A DNA stretch of 64,000 nucleotides from Acidimicrobiales bacterium (GCA_029263175.1 JAJCXZ010000016.1:1-64000); one strand, 5' to 3'; counted from the first letter of the stretch, positions 36,855-46,496 are shown. The notes: a model not told the origin generated them from the sequence alone. Numbers and translations are program-made.

Positions 36855-39800
36855 GACTCGGCTCCCCAGAACTGGCGGCGGAGCCGATCGGTCACGAGGA
36901 GCACCAGCACCACGAGCTGCGCCATGATCGCCGCGCGATGGCTGAATGGCGTCTGGTACGAGAGTTGTGCGTCGCCACCCGACACCGGAACGAAGGCGTG
37001 CGCCCATCCATTGGCGACCCGCCGGGCGGCTTCCTCATCTCCCACCGTGAGAACCCAATTGGTGTCTGGCGTCTGGCTGACGAGGATCTCCGTCCCTTCC
37101 GGGATCGGGCCGGTGATCTCATGACCGATGCCGCTGAGAACGCCCACCGTGCCGGTCAGTGGCTCGACTCCGAGGTCGGCCAGCTCGGTGACGCCCTGAT
37201 CGAACCCCGCGACCGCAGCGGCGCGAACGCTGGTCCACTCAGTGTTCTCGTACACGCGCGTCGCCGAGTTCGACCCGACGATCTGACGAAGATCGAGCTG
37301 CCGGCCGAACGCATCGATCACCACATCAGGAGTCGGTCGGGCTTGAGAATCTGAACTGTACGGGGCGGGCGCCAACCGCTCGAGCAGCACCACATAGCGA
37401 ACACCAAGTCCACCGAGGAGCCGTCCGGCGCGCTGCGTTGAACCGCTGACCACATTGTCGAGCACGCCGACCATCAACCCGGCCGACCCGAGGTCGGGGG
37501 CGACGGTGCGGTCGGCCACCGTAGGGAGGCCATCGAGAGTCGCCACCCACGCCAGACCTCCTTCGAGCGGGCGCCCCTCGGCGGGGAGCACTTCGGGAGC
37601 TCCGATCCAGACGACCCGGTACGAGCCGTCGACTCCTGGGTCGACGAACGGCATCGCCTCCTCGAAACCTCTACGGGCCAATCCCCATCGTCCGGTTTCG
37701 ACCAATCCCAGCGTCGGGAGCGATCCGAGCACGGCCGCGACCAGGGCAATAGGCACCAGCGCCTGGCGCCAGCCGAACCCGGCCCGGCGAAGATCGTGCT
37801 CAACTGCGACCACGGCAAGGCCCAAGAGCCCCGCGACCGCTGCCGCGGCCGGGGCGATGAGAAGCGCGGGGTCAGCCAGGCCGAAGTCGAGAAGCCCCCG
37901 ACTCGCCACCAGGGCCAGGCCCCATGAACACAGGGCCACCGTCCAGAGACGGACACCGAGGTCGAAACGCCAGGCTCGTCCGAGCAGAAGCGGAACGAGG
38001 CAGGCGATGCCGAGGAGCCAAACGAGCGGGTCAGAGTCAATCGGTCCGACCGAGAATCTGGTCAATGCCTGGAGCGAGACCGTCGATGCCGCGCCCGTCC
38101 TCCCCCCGGCGAACACGTCCCAGGAGAAGCGCGAGTTCACGAGGTCCATCGTCTGAGGAAGGGCGACGAGCGCACCGACCAACATCACCAGCGGTGCTGC
38201 GCCCAGGAGCCGGTGAGCTCCCGCCGGGTGCACCGCGATCAGCGAACCCACCAGTAGCCCCCCGAAGACAACCGGCACGATCAAGCCGGCGGTTGGTTCG
38301 AAGATGACGGCCAGCCCGACTGCGGTGCCGAGCCCGATCGAGGCTCGAATGGCGCCGCGAACCGGCCCGGTGGCAATCCGATACGGGGCCGAGGCCTGGA
38401 TGCGAAGAACGCCGATCAACAACCACGGGGAGAGCGCGAACCCGATGAGGCCGGGCATCGACGCGGCGGCGATGCTCGCCCACGCCAGCGGGAGCGCGGC
38501 GTAGCCGACGAGTGAGCCGATCTGAGCCCGCCTCGATCCTGTGACCCCGAGCAAGCGCCAGGCTCCGAGTAGACCGACGAAGACAGGTCCGAGCACCAGC
38601 CATGTGCGCACGAAACCGGGTGATCCACCCAGGATCCACGCCATGATTCCGGCGAGTCCGTAGCCAGTGGGAACGGCGGCAGCCGAGCCGAGATCGCGGT
38701 GCACCCAGCCGCTCCACCAATCGCCGACCAGTTCGCCGGCCGAACTCGGGAAGGCGGCGAAGTCGCCCACGGCTGCGGGGCCGTCCGTGATCAGCTGGCG
38801 AGAGCCGAACAGCACAAACAAAACGACGAGCACCCACGACAAGACGGCGAATCGGGTGGTGCCGGTCTGCATTGCGCTCACGAGTTCGTTCCCGAATCGG
38901 CGCTCTCCCCGACCGATCTGACCACGAATGAACGCGTTGATTCGCACACTTCCGAGCTGTTGAAGTGCTCGAACGTCGGCGTCCGCGGCCTCCACGGAGG
39001 ATCGGACGAACGTGCGACGCCGGCGGGTCTCGCCGAGACGCCGGACATTCCATACCCAGGCGTGGGCGACATCTCGAACGTGGGAGAAGCGCAGAGTCAC
39101 GAGCGCAAAGAAGAGTTCGCCCACCGCCAGGGCGCCCATCAGGGGCAGGGTCACGAGCAGTGCCGGATTGCTGCTGTTGACCATCACCGTGCGGAGTTGA
39201 TGACGCGCTCGGGTTCGGCGAATGTCGTCGACCCCTGTTCGTTCCACCAGTTGCTCTCGGTGACGGACCAGTGCGTCAGGCGCCACGATGACCCGGGCGC
39301 CCCTGAGCTGGGCCCGCCAGCAGAGGTCTACGTCTTCGCCGCGCCGGGTGATCACCGGGTCGTAGCCGCTGAGTTCTCGGAACAATGTGGTGCGCACCAA
39401 CAGGCACGCGGTGGGAACAACGAACACGTCGGTGACGGCGTCGTACTGCTCCTGGTCGAGCTCGGCGGGCTCGACCACCTCGTCGGTGACGGCGAACCGG
39501 TCGGCGACCAGGCCGACATGCTGTAGCTGTTCGGGGTGATCCCAAGCCACCAGCTTGGGGCCGGTGATACCGGCGTTCGACCGAAGGGACTCGGTGACGA
39601 GCGTTCGTACCGCATCCGGGGCGAGGGCGACGTCGTCATGACAAATCAGCAGGAACGCTGAACTGAGATCCGTCTCCATGGCGGTGTTTGCCGCCGCGGC
39701 GAACCCGACCGTGTCGGATGCGTCGAGCAACGTGGCGGCCGGCGCGACCTCGCGCAACCGCTCCGCGAGGTCGGTGTCGCCGGCCCCATCGATAACCATG

Positions 39801-39964
39801 ATGTCGAGGCGCGGATAGTCCTGCGAGACGAGACTGTCGATCGTTTCCTCGAACCACTCGCCGGGATTGTGCGTGACCACGACGGCGGTGACCGACGGAG
39901 TGGCCGCCCGCGTTTCGGGAGCAGACTCAGCGTCTGGGCGCGAGGGTTCGACGGTGGCGGCCAC
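36851..39964 (-). CDS. GT2 glycosyltransferase fused to large membrane domain
   Basis: The 1037-residue product starts with a cytoplasmic family-2 glycosyltransferase (~22-250: VTAVVVTHNPGEWFEETI, LLICHDDVALAP, a GEDVDLCWRAQ motif), followed by membrane segments from ~270, a polytopic core (~370-760) and an extracellular domain before a last membrane segment. It probably uses a nucleotide sugar to build a surface polymer. It is coupled to the DUF5719 gene, a conserved actinobacterial pair. GTG start, with TAGCCT 9 bases upstream (39974-39979), implies a 2-3 base leader. Confidence 0.88.
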   Translation of the reverse strand: MAATVEPSRPDAESAPETRAATPSVTAVVVTHNPGEWFEETIDSLVSQDYPRLDIMVIDGAGDTDLAERLREVAPAATLLDASDTVGFAAAANTAMETDLSSAFLLICHDDVALAPDAVRTLVTESLRSNAGITGPKLVAWDHPEQLQHVGLVADRFAVTDEVVEPAELDQEQYDAVTDVFVVPTACLLVRTTLFRELSGYDPVITRRGEDVDLCWRAQLRGARVIVAPDALVRHREQLVERTGVDDIRRTRARHQLRTVMVNSSNPALLVTLPLMGALAVGELFFALVTLRFSHVRDVAHAWVWNVRRLGETRRRRTFVRSSVEAADADVRALQQLGSVRINAFIRGQIGRGERRFGNELVSAMQTGTTRFAVLSWVLVVLFVLFGSRQLITDGPAAVGDFAAFPSSAGELVGDWWSGWVHRDLGSAAAVPTGYGLAGIMAWILGGSPGFVRTWLVLGPVFVGLLGAWRLLGVTGSRRAQIGSLVGYAALPLAWASIAAASMPGLIGFALSPWLLIGVLRIQASAPYRIATGPVRGAIRASIGLGTAVGLAVIFEPTAGLIVPVVFGGLLVGSLIAVHPAGAHRLLGAAPLVMLVGALVALPQTMDLVNSRFSWDVFAGGRTGAASTVSLQALTRFSVGPIDSDPLVWLLGIACLVPLLLGRAWRFDLGVRLWTVALCSWGLALVASRGLLDFGLADPALLIAPAAAAVAGLLGLAVVAVEHDLRRAGFGWRQALVPIALVAAVLGSLPTLGLVETGRWGLARRGFEEAMPFVDPGVDGSYRVVWIGAPEVLPAEGRPLEGGLAWVATLDGLPTVADRTVAPDLGSAGLMVGVLDNVVSGSTQRAGRLLGGLGVRYVVLLERLAPAPYSSDSQARPTPDVVIDAFGRQLDLRQIVGSNSATRVYENTEWTSVRAAAVAGFDQGVTELADLGVEPLTGTVGVLSGIGHEITGPIPEGTEILVSQTPDTNWVLTVGDEEAARRVANGWAHAFVPVSGGDAQLSYQTPFSHRAAIMAQLVVLVLLVTDRLRRQFWGAES

Positions 39965-40015
39965 GATCGACGGAGGCTACCGCTCAACCTCAACGATCAT
40001 GGGACACCCCGGGGC

Positions 40016-40021
40016 TAGAAT
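40016..40021 (+). promoter_or_regulatory. -10 element TAGAAT, rmd-gmd-cofD-cofE unit
   Basis: TAGAAT lies 8 bases before an ATG at 40030 (short upstream frame) and 37 bases before the rmd ATG. Confidence 0.45.
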
Positions 40022-40029
40022 CTCGCCCA

Positions 40030-40056
40030 ATGGACCAGCCTCGGCTCGACTACTGA
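40030..40056 (+). CDS. possible 8-residue leader peptide ahead of rmd
   Basis: ATG 40030 sits 8 bases after TAGAAT, a spacing seen at other leaderless starts here. It opens an eight-codon frame (MDQPRLDY) whose TGA ends 2 bases before rmd. No Shine-Dalgarno site precedes rmd, so translation reinitiation after this frame is possible. Too short for coding evidence. Confidence 0.3.
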   Translation: MDQPRLDY

Positions 40057-40058
40057 AC

Positions 40059-40964
40059 ATGCGCGCACTGGTCACCGGCGCCGACGGATTCGTCGGGCGC
40101 TACCTCGTCGCTCTCCTCACCGCCGCCGGCGACGATGTCGTTGAGTCCGCGACCGACATCACCGACCGCAAGCGCCTGCTCGGCGCCTTCGATGACGCCG
40201 CCCCCGAAGTCGTCTACCACCTGGCCGCCCAAGCTGATGTCGGCGGATCGTGGGATGCGCCTATCGAGACGTACCGGGTCAATGTCGAGGGCACGGTCAA
40301 CGTTCTCGATGCCGCCCGCCTCGCCGGGGCCCGAAGGGTACTCGCGGTCACCAGCGCCGAGATCTACGGCCCCGTACACGAGAGCGATCTCCCCCTCGAC
40401 GAATCCCAGCCGCTGCGCCCTGTGAGCCCATACGCCGCCAGCAAGGCCGCGGCGGAGATGGCGTGTGCGCAGGCCGGGTACGGCTACGGACTCGACGTCC
40501 TCCGGGTCCGAGCGTTCAACCACCTCGGTCCGGGCCAAAGCGACCGTTTCGTGGCTTCCGCCATCGCCAGCCGGATCGCCCACAACGAAGTCTCCGGTGA
40601 ATCTGTTGTCCGGGTCGGCAACCTCGGTGCCCGTCGCGATTTCACCGATGTTCGCGACGTGGTCAAGGCGTATCGAATGTTGATGGTCGACGGCCAGGCC
40701 GGCGAGACCTACCACGTCTGCACCGGCGTCGACCGTCCCGTCAGCGAGTTGGCCGACATCCTGGTCTCACTCGCGACGACACCGATGCACCTCAAGGCCG
40801 ACGCGACCCTCCTCCGACCAGTGGACGTGCCGATTCTCCGCGGCGACAACGGCAAGCTCCGCGAGGCCACGGGATGGGCGCCCGTAGTCCCGATCGAACA
40901 AACCCTCGACGATCTGCTTCAGCACTGGCGCCAGGTAGCGTCAGCAGCCACGTCGTCGACCTGA
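40059..40964 (+). CDS. rmd: GDP-6-deoxy-4-keto-D-mannose reductase (Rmd-type)
   Basis: The 301-residue extended SDR has NAD(P)-binding GADGFVGR, a SAEIYG segment, catalytic YAASK, and family-typical [12 protein letters not shown], a [16 protein letters not shown] segment and a closing DDLLQHWR. It reduces the Gmd product to GDP-D-rhamnose. It stands directly upstream of gmd with a 25-base gap, supporting the assignment. An open frame begins 64 codons upstream, but the Rossmann strand begins at this ATG. Confidence 0.88.
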   Translation: MRALVTGADGFVGRYLVALLTAAGDDVVESATDITDRKRLLGAFDDAAPEVVYHLAAQADVGGSWDAPIETYRVNVEGTVNVLDAARLAGARRVLAVTSAEIYGPVHESDLPLDESQPLRPVSPYAASKAAAEMACAQAGYGYGLDVLRVRAFNHLGPGQSDRFVASAIASRIAHNEVSGESVVRVGNLGARRDFTDVRDVVKAYRMLMVDGQAGETYHVCTGVDRPVSELADILVSLATTPMHLKADATLLRPVDVPILRGDNGKLREATGWAPVVPIEQTLDDLLQHWRQVASAATSST

Positions 40965-40989
40965 CCGTCGTCATCAGACAGGAATCACC

Positions 40990-41970
40990 GTGACCAAGCG
41001 CGCACTCATCACCGGAATCACCGGGCAGGACGGCTCGTATCTCGCCGAGTTCCTACTCGAACAGGACTACGAGGTCATCGGCATGGTGCGGCGGTCGAGC
41101 ACCGTCAACTTCGAACGCATCGCCCACATCCAGGACCAGGTCACGTTCGTGCCCGGCGACCTGCTCGATGAGGTGTCGATGATCGAAATCCTCCGGACGT
41201 ATCGCCCCGAGGAGGTCTACAACCTCGCCGCTCAATCGTTCGTACAGACGTCGTTCGGACAACCAGTCCTGACCGGGGAGACCACCGCGCTCGGCGTCAC
41301 CCGCATCCTCGATGCCATCCGCCTCGTCGACCCGGAGATCCGGTTCTATCAGGCGAGCTCGTCGGAGATGTTCGGCAAGGTTCATGAGGTCCCCCAGACC
41401 GAGTCGACCCCGTTTCATCCCCGTAGCCCCTACGGCGTGGCCAAGGTCTATGGACATTGGATCACCGTCAACTACCGCGAGTCCTACGGACTGCACGGCA
41501 CGTCCGGCATTCTGTTCAACCACGAGAGCCCCCGTCGTGGTCTCGAGTTCGTCACCCGCAAGATCAGCCATGGTGTCGCCCAGATCCATCTCGGACGCCA
41601 GACCGAGCTTCGCCTCGGCAACCTCGATGCCCAACGGGACTGGGGTTTCGCCGGTGATTATGTCGACGCCATGTGGCGCATGCTGCAACAGGACACGCCT
41701 GAAGACTTCGTGATCTGCACTGGGGAGACCCACTCGGTTCGCGAGTTCTGCGACGTTGCGTTCGGTCACGTCGGCCGTGATTGGCAGGAGCACGTCACTA
41801 TCGACGAAAAGTTCATGCGCCCGGCCGAAGTCGATCTCCTTGTCGGCGATGCCACAAAGGCAGAAACCGATCTGGGATGGAAGGCCACCACCACGTTCGA
41901 GGACCTCGTGACATCAATGGTCGATGCCGACCTCGACCTGCTCGAGGGCCGCTTGCGCGGCCTCGCCTGA
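40990..41970 (+). CDS. gmd: GDP-mannose 4,6-dehydratase
   Basis: The 326-residue SDR enzyme has [12 protein letters not shown] (cofactor loop), MVRRSS, an ASSSEMFG segment, catalytic YGVAK, and the diagnostic [10 protein letters not shown]. It converts GDP-mannose into GDP-4-keto-6-deoxymannose, the branch point for D-rhamnose and L-fucose donors; the window carries a reductase for each branch. GTG start with an AGGAA site. cofD begins 1 base after its stop. Confidence 0.96.
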   Translation: MTKRALITGITGQDGSYLAEFLLEQDYEVIGMVRRSSTVNFERIAHIQDQVTFVPGDLLDEVSMIEILRTYRPEEVYNLAAQSFVQTSFGQPVLTGETTALGVTRILDAIRLVDPEIRFYQASSSEMFGKVHEVPQTESTPFHPRSPYGVAKVYGHWITVNYRESYGLHGTSGILFNHESPRRGLEFVTRKISHGVAQIHLGRQTELRLGNLDAQRDWGFAGDYVDAMWRMLQQDTPEDFVICTGETHSVREFCDVAFGHVGRDWQEHVTIDEKFMRPAEVDLLVGDATKAETDLGWKATTTFEDLVTSMVDADLDLLEGRLRGLA

Positions 41971-41971
41971 C

Positions 41972-42898
41972 ATGCACACGGTGCTGGCCGGAGGCGTCGG
42001 CGCTGCCCGATATCTCAGCGGCGCGCTGGAAGCATTCGATCCATCGACCGTCACCGCCGTCGTCAACGTCGGTGACGATGTCGTACTCCATGGACTCCAC
42101 ATCAGTCCTGATCTCGACACCTGCACCTACACGCTCGCCGGAGCCATCGATCCCGAGCGGGGCTGGGGTCTCGTCGACGAGTCCTGGCAGGCGATGGCCG
42201 AGCTCGGTCGCTACGGCGGCGACAACTGGTTCGGCCTGGGCGACCGTGACCTCGGCACCCATCTCTTCCGGACCGCTCGGCTCCATGCCGGCGCCAGTCT
42301 CACGTCCATCACCGCGGAGATCACCGCCACATGGGGACTCGCCTGCCGGTTGCTTCCCGTGACCAACCAGCGCGTCGAGACCCGGGTCACGCTTGCCGAC
42401 GGATCCGAGATCGGATTCCAGGAGTATTTCGTACGCCTCGCGCATTCGGTCGAGATCACCGGCGTTCGGTTCGCCGGCGCCGCCACGGCCATGGTCAGCC
42501 GGGAGGCCCTCGCCGCCATTGACGACGCCGATGCACTCGTCATCGCGCCTTCCAACCCCATCGTGTCCATCGCCCCGTTGCTCGCCATCCCTGGTGTGAC
42601 CGGAGCAGTCACGGCCCGTCGCGATCGAAACGTGGCCGTCTCCCCGATCATCGGCGGCGCCGCGCTGAAAGGCCCTGCCGATCGCATGTTGCGTGAACTC
42701 GGCGAAGAGTCATCGGTCGTCGGGATCGCTCGCCGCTATCGAGACCTGGCCGCCACGCTCGTGATCGACGAAGTCGACGCCGATCTGGCGCCCGCGGTCG
42801 AGCAGGCGGGCATGCGAGCCGTGGTGATGCCCACCATCATGAGCCGACCCGGCGTGGCTTCCGCCCTCGCCACAGCCTGCGCGGAGGCATGCCTATGA
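41972..42898 (+). CDS. cofD: 2-phospho-L-lactate transferase CofD/FbiA
   Basis: The 308-residue protein begins HTVLAGGVGAARYLSG, the CofD nucleotide-binding N-terminus, and contains FGLGDRDLGTHLFRT, LTSITAEITATWGL, APSNPIVSIAPLLA, and PIIGGAALKGPADRML, all diagnostic. It joins the phospholactyl (or phosphoenolpyruvyl) moiety to the deazaflavin Fo to give (dehydro-)F420-0. The start at 41972 is one base after gmd; a longer frame overlaps gmd. It overlaps cofE by 4 bases. Confidence 0.96.
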   Translation: MHTVLAGGVGAARYLSGALEAFDPSTVTAVVNVGDDVVLHGLHISPDLDTCTYTLAGAIDPERGWGLVDESWQAMAELGRYGGDNWFGLGDRDLGTHLFRTARLHAGASLTSITAEITATWGLACRLLPVTNQRVETRVTLADGSEIGFQEYFVRLAHSVEITGVRFAGAATAMVSREALAAIDDADALVIAPSNPIVSIAPLLAIPGVTGAVTARRDRNVAVSPIIGGAALKGPADRMLRELGEESSVVGIARRYRDLAATLVIDEVDADLAPAVEQAGMRAVVMPTIMSRPGVASALATACAEACL

Positions 42899-43593
42899 AC
42901 CTCGAAATTCTGCCGATCACGGGAATCGGCGAGGTTCGTCCCGGCGATGATCTTGCTGAGCTGATCGCCGCGGCCGACGCTGACATCCACGACGGCGACT
43001 GCCTCGTGATCACCCAGAAGGTCGTCTCGAAGGCCGAAGGTCGCCTCGTCGACATCGACCCCGACGATCCTTTCTCCCACAAACCGCTCGTCGAGCAGGA
43101 GTCCGTCCGGATCGTGCGGCGCCGCGGTGAGTTGATCATCAGCGAAACCGAGCACGGCTTTGTATGCGCCAACGCCGGCATCGACCTGTCCAATGTCGAG
43201 CGCGGTCAAGCCGCCTTGCTTCCGGTCGACAGCGACCGGTCGGCCCGCGGGATTCGCGACCGTCTCAAAGCCCGTCACGGCCTCGAAGTCGGCATCGTCA
43301 TCAGCGATACTTTTGGTCGCCCGTGGCGCCGAGGTGTCACCGATGTCGCCATCGGTTGCGCCGGTATCAAGGCCATCGCTGACCTACGCGGCACGACCGA
43401 CGCCCTCGGCCGCGAGTTGATGGTCACCGAGGTCGCGATCGTCGATGAGATCGCTTCCGCCGCTGACCTCGTCATGGGCAAGGCGAAGGGTGTCGCGGTC
43501 GCGATCGTCCGAGGCCTCGATCCTGAATGGTTCGGCCGAGGCGGTGTTGTCGACGAGATCGTCCGCGACCCCTCCGAAGACCTGTTCCGCTGA
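42895..43593 (+). CDS. cofE: coenzyme F420-0:L-glutamate ligase, CofE domain only
   Basis: The 232-residue protein matches the GTP-dependent ligase domain that adds glutamates to F420-0 (ITQKVVSKAEGR, SDTFGRPWRRGVTDVAIG, GKAKGVAVAIVRG). Mycobacterial FbiB is about twice this length because it carries a C-terminal FMN nitroreductase-like domain; that domain is absent here and no separate one follows. The ATG overlaps the cofD stop (ATGA); an in-frame ATG two codons earlier is possible. Confidence 0.95.
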   Translation: MNLEILPITGIGEVRPGDDLAELIAAADADIHDGDCLVITQKVVSKAEGRLVDIDPDDPFSHKPLVEQESVRIVRRRGELIISETEHGFVCANAGIDLSNVERGQAALLPVDSDRSARGIRDRLKARHGLEVGIVISDTFGRPWRRGVTDVAIGCAGIKAIADLRGTTDALGRELMVTEVAIVDEIASAADLVMGKAKGVAVAIVRGLDPEWFGRGGVVDEIVRDPSEDLFR

Positions 43594-43614
43594 CGATTCG
43601 CTCCCGAGCAGGGG

Positions 43615-44628
43615 TCAGGCGAAGCCCTGGGGGTTTTGGCGCTGCCAGTTCCAGTGGTCGCGCATCATGTCAGCCAGATCTCGCTTCGAGCGCCAGCCGA
43701 GGATCTGCTCGGCGTACGCGGGGTCGGCGTAGATCTTCTCGATATCACCGGCGCGGCGCTCCACGATTTCGTGGGGGATCGGCGACCCAACTGCGTCAGA
43801 GGCGGCACGGACCACGTCCAGCACTGTGCTTCCCACGCCCGTGCCGAGGTTGACCGCAGTGCAGCCGGAAAGCCTTCCGTTGAGGGCATCGAGCGCGGCC
43901 ACGTGACCCTCGGCGAGATCGACCACATGGATGTAGTCGCGAATGGCGGTGCCGTCCGGGGTGTCGTAGTCCCCACCGAACACCATGAGCTTCTCCAGGC
44001 GGCCGACAGCCACCTGCATCACGAAGGGCACCAGGTTGTTCGGAATCCCGTTGGGGTCCTCGCCGAGGGTGCCGCTCTCGTGGGCGCCGACAGGGTTGAA
44101 GTAGCGGAGGAGCACAACATCAAGGTCAACGGCGGCAGCCGCGTCACTCAGGATCTGCTCACTCATGTACTTTGTCCAGCCATACGGGCTCTCGGCTCCG
44201 GTGGGAGCAGCCTCGGTGACCGGGATCACATCGGGCTGGCCGTACACGGTGCAAGAGGACGAGAAGACGAGCTTCGAAACGTCGGCTTCGACCATCGCTT
44301 CGACGAGTCCGATGGTGGTGCCGAGATTGTTGCGGTAGTAGTCGAGGGGCTTGGCGACGGATTCGCCGACCGCCTTGTACGCCGCGAAGTGGATGACCTC
44401 GTCGATGTCATGCTCCTTGAAGACTCGAGCCACGGCATCGGAGTCGAGCAGGTCAGCTTCCACCATCGCCATGGAGTCGGTGGTGAGCGCACGGATGGCG
44501 GCGACCGCCTTCGGCGAACTGTTGGCGAAGTTGTCGATCAGGACTACTTCGCGACCCTCCTCGTGGAGGGCAACCGCCGTGTGGCTTCCTATATAGCCGG
44601 CTCCGCCGGTCACAAGAACAGCCATCAC
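43615..44628 (-). CDS. galE: UDP-glucose 4-epimerase
   Basis: The 337-residue extended SDR has TGGAGYIGSH, a DNFANSSP segment, HFAAYKAVGES, FSSSCTVYG, catalytic YGWTK and the GalE-typical LRYFNPVGAHESG. It interconverts UDP-glucose and UDP-galactose. Its ATG overlaps the stop of the nucleotidyltransferase gene (ATGA), so the two are made together. Confidence 0.95.
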   Translation of the reverse strand: MMAVLVTGGAGYIGSHTAVALHEEGREVVLIDNFANSSPKAVAAIRALTTDSMAMVEADLLDSDAVARVFKEHDIDEVIHFAAYKAVGESVAKPLDYYRNNLGTTIGLVEAMVEADVSKLVFSSSCTVYGQPDVIPVTEAAPTGAESPYGWTKYMSEQILSDAAAAVDLDVVLLRYFNPVGAHESGTLGEDPNGIPNNLVPFVMQVAVGRLEKLMVFGGDYDTPDGTAIRDYIHVVDLAEGHVAALDALNGRLSGCTAVNLGTGVGSTVLDVVRAASDAVGSPIPHEIVERRAGDIEKIYADPAYAEQILGWRSKRDLADMMRDHWNWQRQNPQGFA

Positions 44629-45629
44629 TCGCTCTCCGGGATCTTTGCGCCTACGTACGCGGCGTTGTCTTCGATCTGGGCACCCTCGCCAACCATCGTC
44701 ATCGCGGCGAGCCTCGAACCGGCGCCCACGATGGCGCCTGGCCCGACGACCGACCCTTCGATCACGGCGCCATCGCCCACAACAGCATTCATGGACACTA
44801 CCGATTCACGTACGACTGCGTTGGCACCAACCGTGGCGCCGCTCATGACGACCGAACGTTCGACGAGCGCGGACGGGTCGACGGTGGCGTCGGTCGAAAT
44901 GCCATCCACAGCCGGCCCGCGAACTCCGTCGAGGAGGTCGAGTTGGATCTGGAGGTACGTCTCCGGCGTTCCCGCATCAACCCAGTAGGCGTCAGATTGC
45001 ACAGCCCACAGGCCACCATCGGCGACGATGGCCGGAAACGTTTCGCGCTCGATCGACACCTTGCGGCCGGTCTCGATGCGTCGAAGTACCGACGGCTCGA
45101 GTACATACGTGCCCGCATTGATCCAATTGGTGGGAGCTTCACCCACGGGCGGCTTTTCGACGAAGCCGAGAACCCTGCCGTCGGTATCGGTGGGCACCAC
45201 GCCGTAACGCGATGGATCGTCAACCGGTGTCAGGGCAATGGTGGCCTCTGCGCCGACTTCATGGTGACGGTTCCACACCGACGTCACGTCGAGGTCGGTG
45301 AACACGTCGCCGTTGATGACGATGAATGTCTCATCGATGCCCGCAGCCTCGGCGGCGAACCGCACCGCACCCGCCGTGTCGAGCGGCTCGGGTTCGACCG
45401 CGTATTTGAGCGCAACTCCAGCGCACTCGCTGTTCGGATACGCCTCGCGGAAGACGTCTTCCTTGTAGCCGAGTGAGAGGACGACCTCATCGACACCGTG
45501 CCGGCCAAGACCACCGATCACGTGTTCGAGCATGGGCCGGTCGATTACCGGCAACATCTGCTTCGGGCTGGTCAAGGTGAGGGGCCGAAGCCGCGTTCCG
45601 AACCCGCCGACGAGAACTACCGCCTTCAT
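44625..45629 (-). CDS. manC: sugar-1-phosphate nucleotidyltransferase (ManC/GMP-like)
   Basis: The 334 residues comprise an N-terminal nucleotidyltransferase (GGFGTRLRPLT with SPKQMLPV; FIVINGDVFTDLD; FVEKPP; NAGTYVLEP) and a C-terminal left-handed beta-helix (ATVGANAVVRESVVSMNAVVG). This is the layout of actinobacterial mannose-1-phosphate guanylyltransferase and of related glucose-1-P enzymes, which sequence alone does not separate. Its place near manA, manB, gmd and cofD/cofE favours GDP-mannose synthesis; coupling to galE would fit UDP-glucose instead. AGGAGG lies 4 bases before ATG. Confidence 0.85.
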   Translation of the reverse strand: MKAVVLVGGFGTRLRPLTLTSPKQMLPVIDRPMLEHVIGGLGRHGVDEVVLSLGYKEDVFREAYPNSECAGVALKYAVEPEPLDTAGAVRFAAEAAGIDETFIVINGDVFTDLDVTSVWNRHHEVGAEATIALTPVDDPSRYGVVPTDTDGRVLGFVEKPPVGEAPTNWINAGTYVLEPSVLRRIETGRKVSIERETFPAIVADGGLWAVQSDAYWVDAGTPETYLQIQLDLLDGVRGPAVDGISTDATVDPSALVERSVVMSGATVGANAVVRESVVSMNAVVGDGAVIEGSVVGPGAIVGAGSRLAAMTMVGEGAQIEDNAAYVGAKIPESE

Positions 45630-45672
45630 GGGACCTCCTGCGATCCAAGGCGCGGCGCGCCCCGATCCACCC

Positions 45673-45694
45673 GTCGGCGAGCGGGTTCGCCGAC
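45673..45694 (-). promoter_or_regulatory. hairpin in manC 5' leader
   Basis: A perfect 8-bp stem (45673-45680 with 45687-45694) closes a 6-base loop about 45 bases before the manC start. It lies downstream of a TAGGTT hexamer (45704-45709) and a perfect TTGACA (45735-45740 on this strand) that may be promoter elements. It could regulate manC expression or terminate the preceding gene. Confidence 0.4.
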
Positions 45695-45762
45695 TTGAGC
45701 GAACCTACTTGTTGTGATCTCGATGGGTGACGCGTGTCAATCGGGGATACACCTGGCGATCA

Positions 45763-46482
45763 CTATCCGTCAGATTCAGGCGCGTCGCTCTCACCATCAG
45801 TGGCATCGACCGCAGGCTCGAGCGGCACTGGCGCCTCCGAGATCTGGCCGGTGCCAGTACTGGCCTCGAGCTGGGCAAGGGCCCCCGCGCTCGGGGCGGG
45901 CGGATCCTCACCGACCGGAACCCTGGCGATTGTGAAAGCCTCACGGTTACTGAGGAACTGAACATCCTCGAAGTCCTTGTCGTAGACGGCAACCAACCGA
46001 ACCTCGGGGTCGACCGCGAAGCGGCCGATCTTGATGACCGCAGCCTCATCGCCACAGCCCTCATCGGCCACGATGGTGCCGATCCCGGGGCCGGTGATCT
46101 GGTCGGTGTCGACGGTGACCTCCATGGCCTCGAAGAAGACCCCCAGCTGAGCATCGGTGCCGGTGGCAGAGCTGTTGAACGGATGGATGTGGATCAGACC
46201 ATCCTGATGGCTGTGGATACCGTCGGGGTCAGCGGTGCTGGTGAACTCACCCGCCACGGTGCCACAGTCGTAGACCGTGTACGCGGCGTGCCAGTGGTCG
46301 GCGGTGGTCGGTGCGACAACCTCGCGGCTCTCACGGGCAATGAAGACCAACGCAATGCCGAGAATGACGACGGCCGCGACGGTGAGCGGGAAACCCAGCT
46401 CCCGCTTTTCCGACGCACCTCGCGAAGAGGCTGCTGCTTTGGCGGCCCGCTGGACCTTCTTGGACGAACTTGCTTTACCCAC
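45763..46482 (-). CDS. membrane-anchored His-rich extracellular protein, unknown function
   Basis: The 239-residue product has a basic N-terminus (GKASSSKKVQRAAKA), one membrane segment (~32-49) and an external domain with DHWHAAYTVYDCG and GIHSHQDGLIHIHPF. That is eight His within about 45 residues, suggesting a metal site similar to small actinobacterial DUF3105-like proteins. Two Cys could form a disulfide. The acidic C-terminal tail is Pro/Ala/Glu-rich. GTG 46482 is chosen over an ATG 11 codons upstream because TAGCGT lies 8 bases before it. It precedes manC; role unknown. Confidence 0.8.
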   Translation of the reverse strand: MGKASSSKKVQRAAKAAASSRGASEKRELGFPLTVAAVVILGIALVFIARESREVVAPTTADHWHAAYTVYDCGTVAGEFTSTADPDGIHSHQDGLIHIHPFNSSATGTDAQLGVFFEAMEVTVDTDQITGPGIGTIVADEGCGDEAAVIKIGRFAVDPEVRLVAVYDKDFEDVQFLSNREAFTIARVPVGEDPPAPSAGALAQLEASTGTGQISEAPVPLEPAVDATDGESDAPESDG

Positions 46483-46490
46483 GGCGAGCA

Positions 46491-46496
46491 ACGCTA
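46491..46496 (-). promoter_or_regulatory. -10 element TAGCGT, His-rich protein gene (leaderless GTG)
   Basis: TAGCGT followed by 8 bases and GTG 46482 decides the start inside a longer open frame. Confidence 0.5.

Noticed and set aside
43636..44988. 450-codon plus-strand frame opposite galE and manC
   Set aside because: Both minus-strand genes have full family motifs; this frame has none.
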